Assembly (NCBI GenBank): GCA_019828595.1
Contig: JAHQRK010000009.1
Coordinates: 1,984,001-2,048,000 of the forward strand
Direction of reading: 5' to 3'
Length of the DNA: 64,000 nucleotides
Source: Aphanomyces cochlioides
Lineage: Eukaryota; Oomycota; Saprolegniomycetes; Saprolegniales; Verrucalvaceae
In this document: positions 63,995 to 64,000 of the stretch, piece by piece
Layout: each line of letters opens with the position of its first letter
Numbering within the stretch: the stretch's first letter is position 1
Position numbers and translations under genes: made by a program
The notes under the pieces: model-generated
Told to the model about the DNA's origin: nothing
The model's input: the letters and a program-made list of their open reading frames with translations, nothing else
The model's database searches: none

Positions 63995-64000
63995 GGGAAC

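Overview
The window looks like an oomycete genome, most likely of the Saprolegniales (Aphanomyces-like). The evidence is internal. Introns are very short (42-48 bp, GT...AG). Start codons sit close behind a TCATTYT-type initiator with little or no 5' leader. There are two compact heat-shock-factor genes and a START-FYVE protein. The transposon mixture (gypsy, copia, MULE, KDZ, Crypton, pogo, Tc1, plant-type mariner) is typical of these water moulds. No ribosomal RNA, tRNA or CRISPR feature was recognised.

Layout. 1-771 is the end of a pogo-like transposase running off the left edge. 1447-15808 is one Ty3/gypsy retrotransposon on the minus strand, with 257/263-bp LTRs and a 5-bp target duplication. 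Its reading frame is split by a 7.4-kb MULE transposon (5827-13222) that has an exact 9-bp target duplication. The MULE carries its own broken transposase plus pieces of other genes, including the second nucleotide-binding domain of an ABCC transporter. Between gypsy pol and the 3' LTR lies a spliced gene on the opposite strand. 16.3-22.8 kb is a host island with two HSF-type regulators and a START-FYVE protein. 25.0-34.6 kb is a transposon graveyard: Tc1, plant-type mariner, KDZ transposase and a pogo/jerky transposase. A small multi-exon gene of unknown function follows at 35.2-35.9 kb.

38.9-52.3 kb is the most interesting part. It holds a dispersed cluster of nine related loci (five with open frames, four broken or relic) that encode small secreted precursors. 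Each precursor has an N-terminal signal peptide, a variable spacer, a conserved (G/P)AxRQ processing-like junction, and a 29-39 residue strongly cationic amphipathic C-terminus ending in GFRRL plus an acidic tail. The organisation resembles antimicrobial or membrane-active peptide precursors made in pro-form. The cluster contains MITEs, a Crypton-like tyrosine recombinase flanked by hAT-like inverted repeats, and several perfect palindromes with a single-base centre.

54.1-56.2 kb is a second, better preserved, multi-exon MULE transposase. 57.5-58.6 kb is a Tc1 remnant. 59.2-64.0 kb is a Ty1/copia element on the minus strand whose 5' LTR lies beyond the window. Gene expression in the peptide cluster and in the HSF genes appears to be driven by oomycete Inr-type core promoters 7-50 bp upstream of the start codons.
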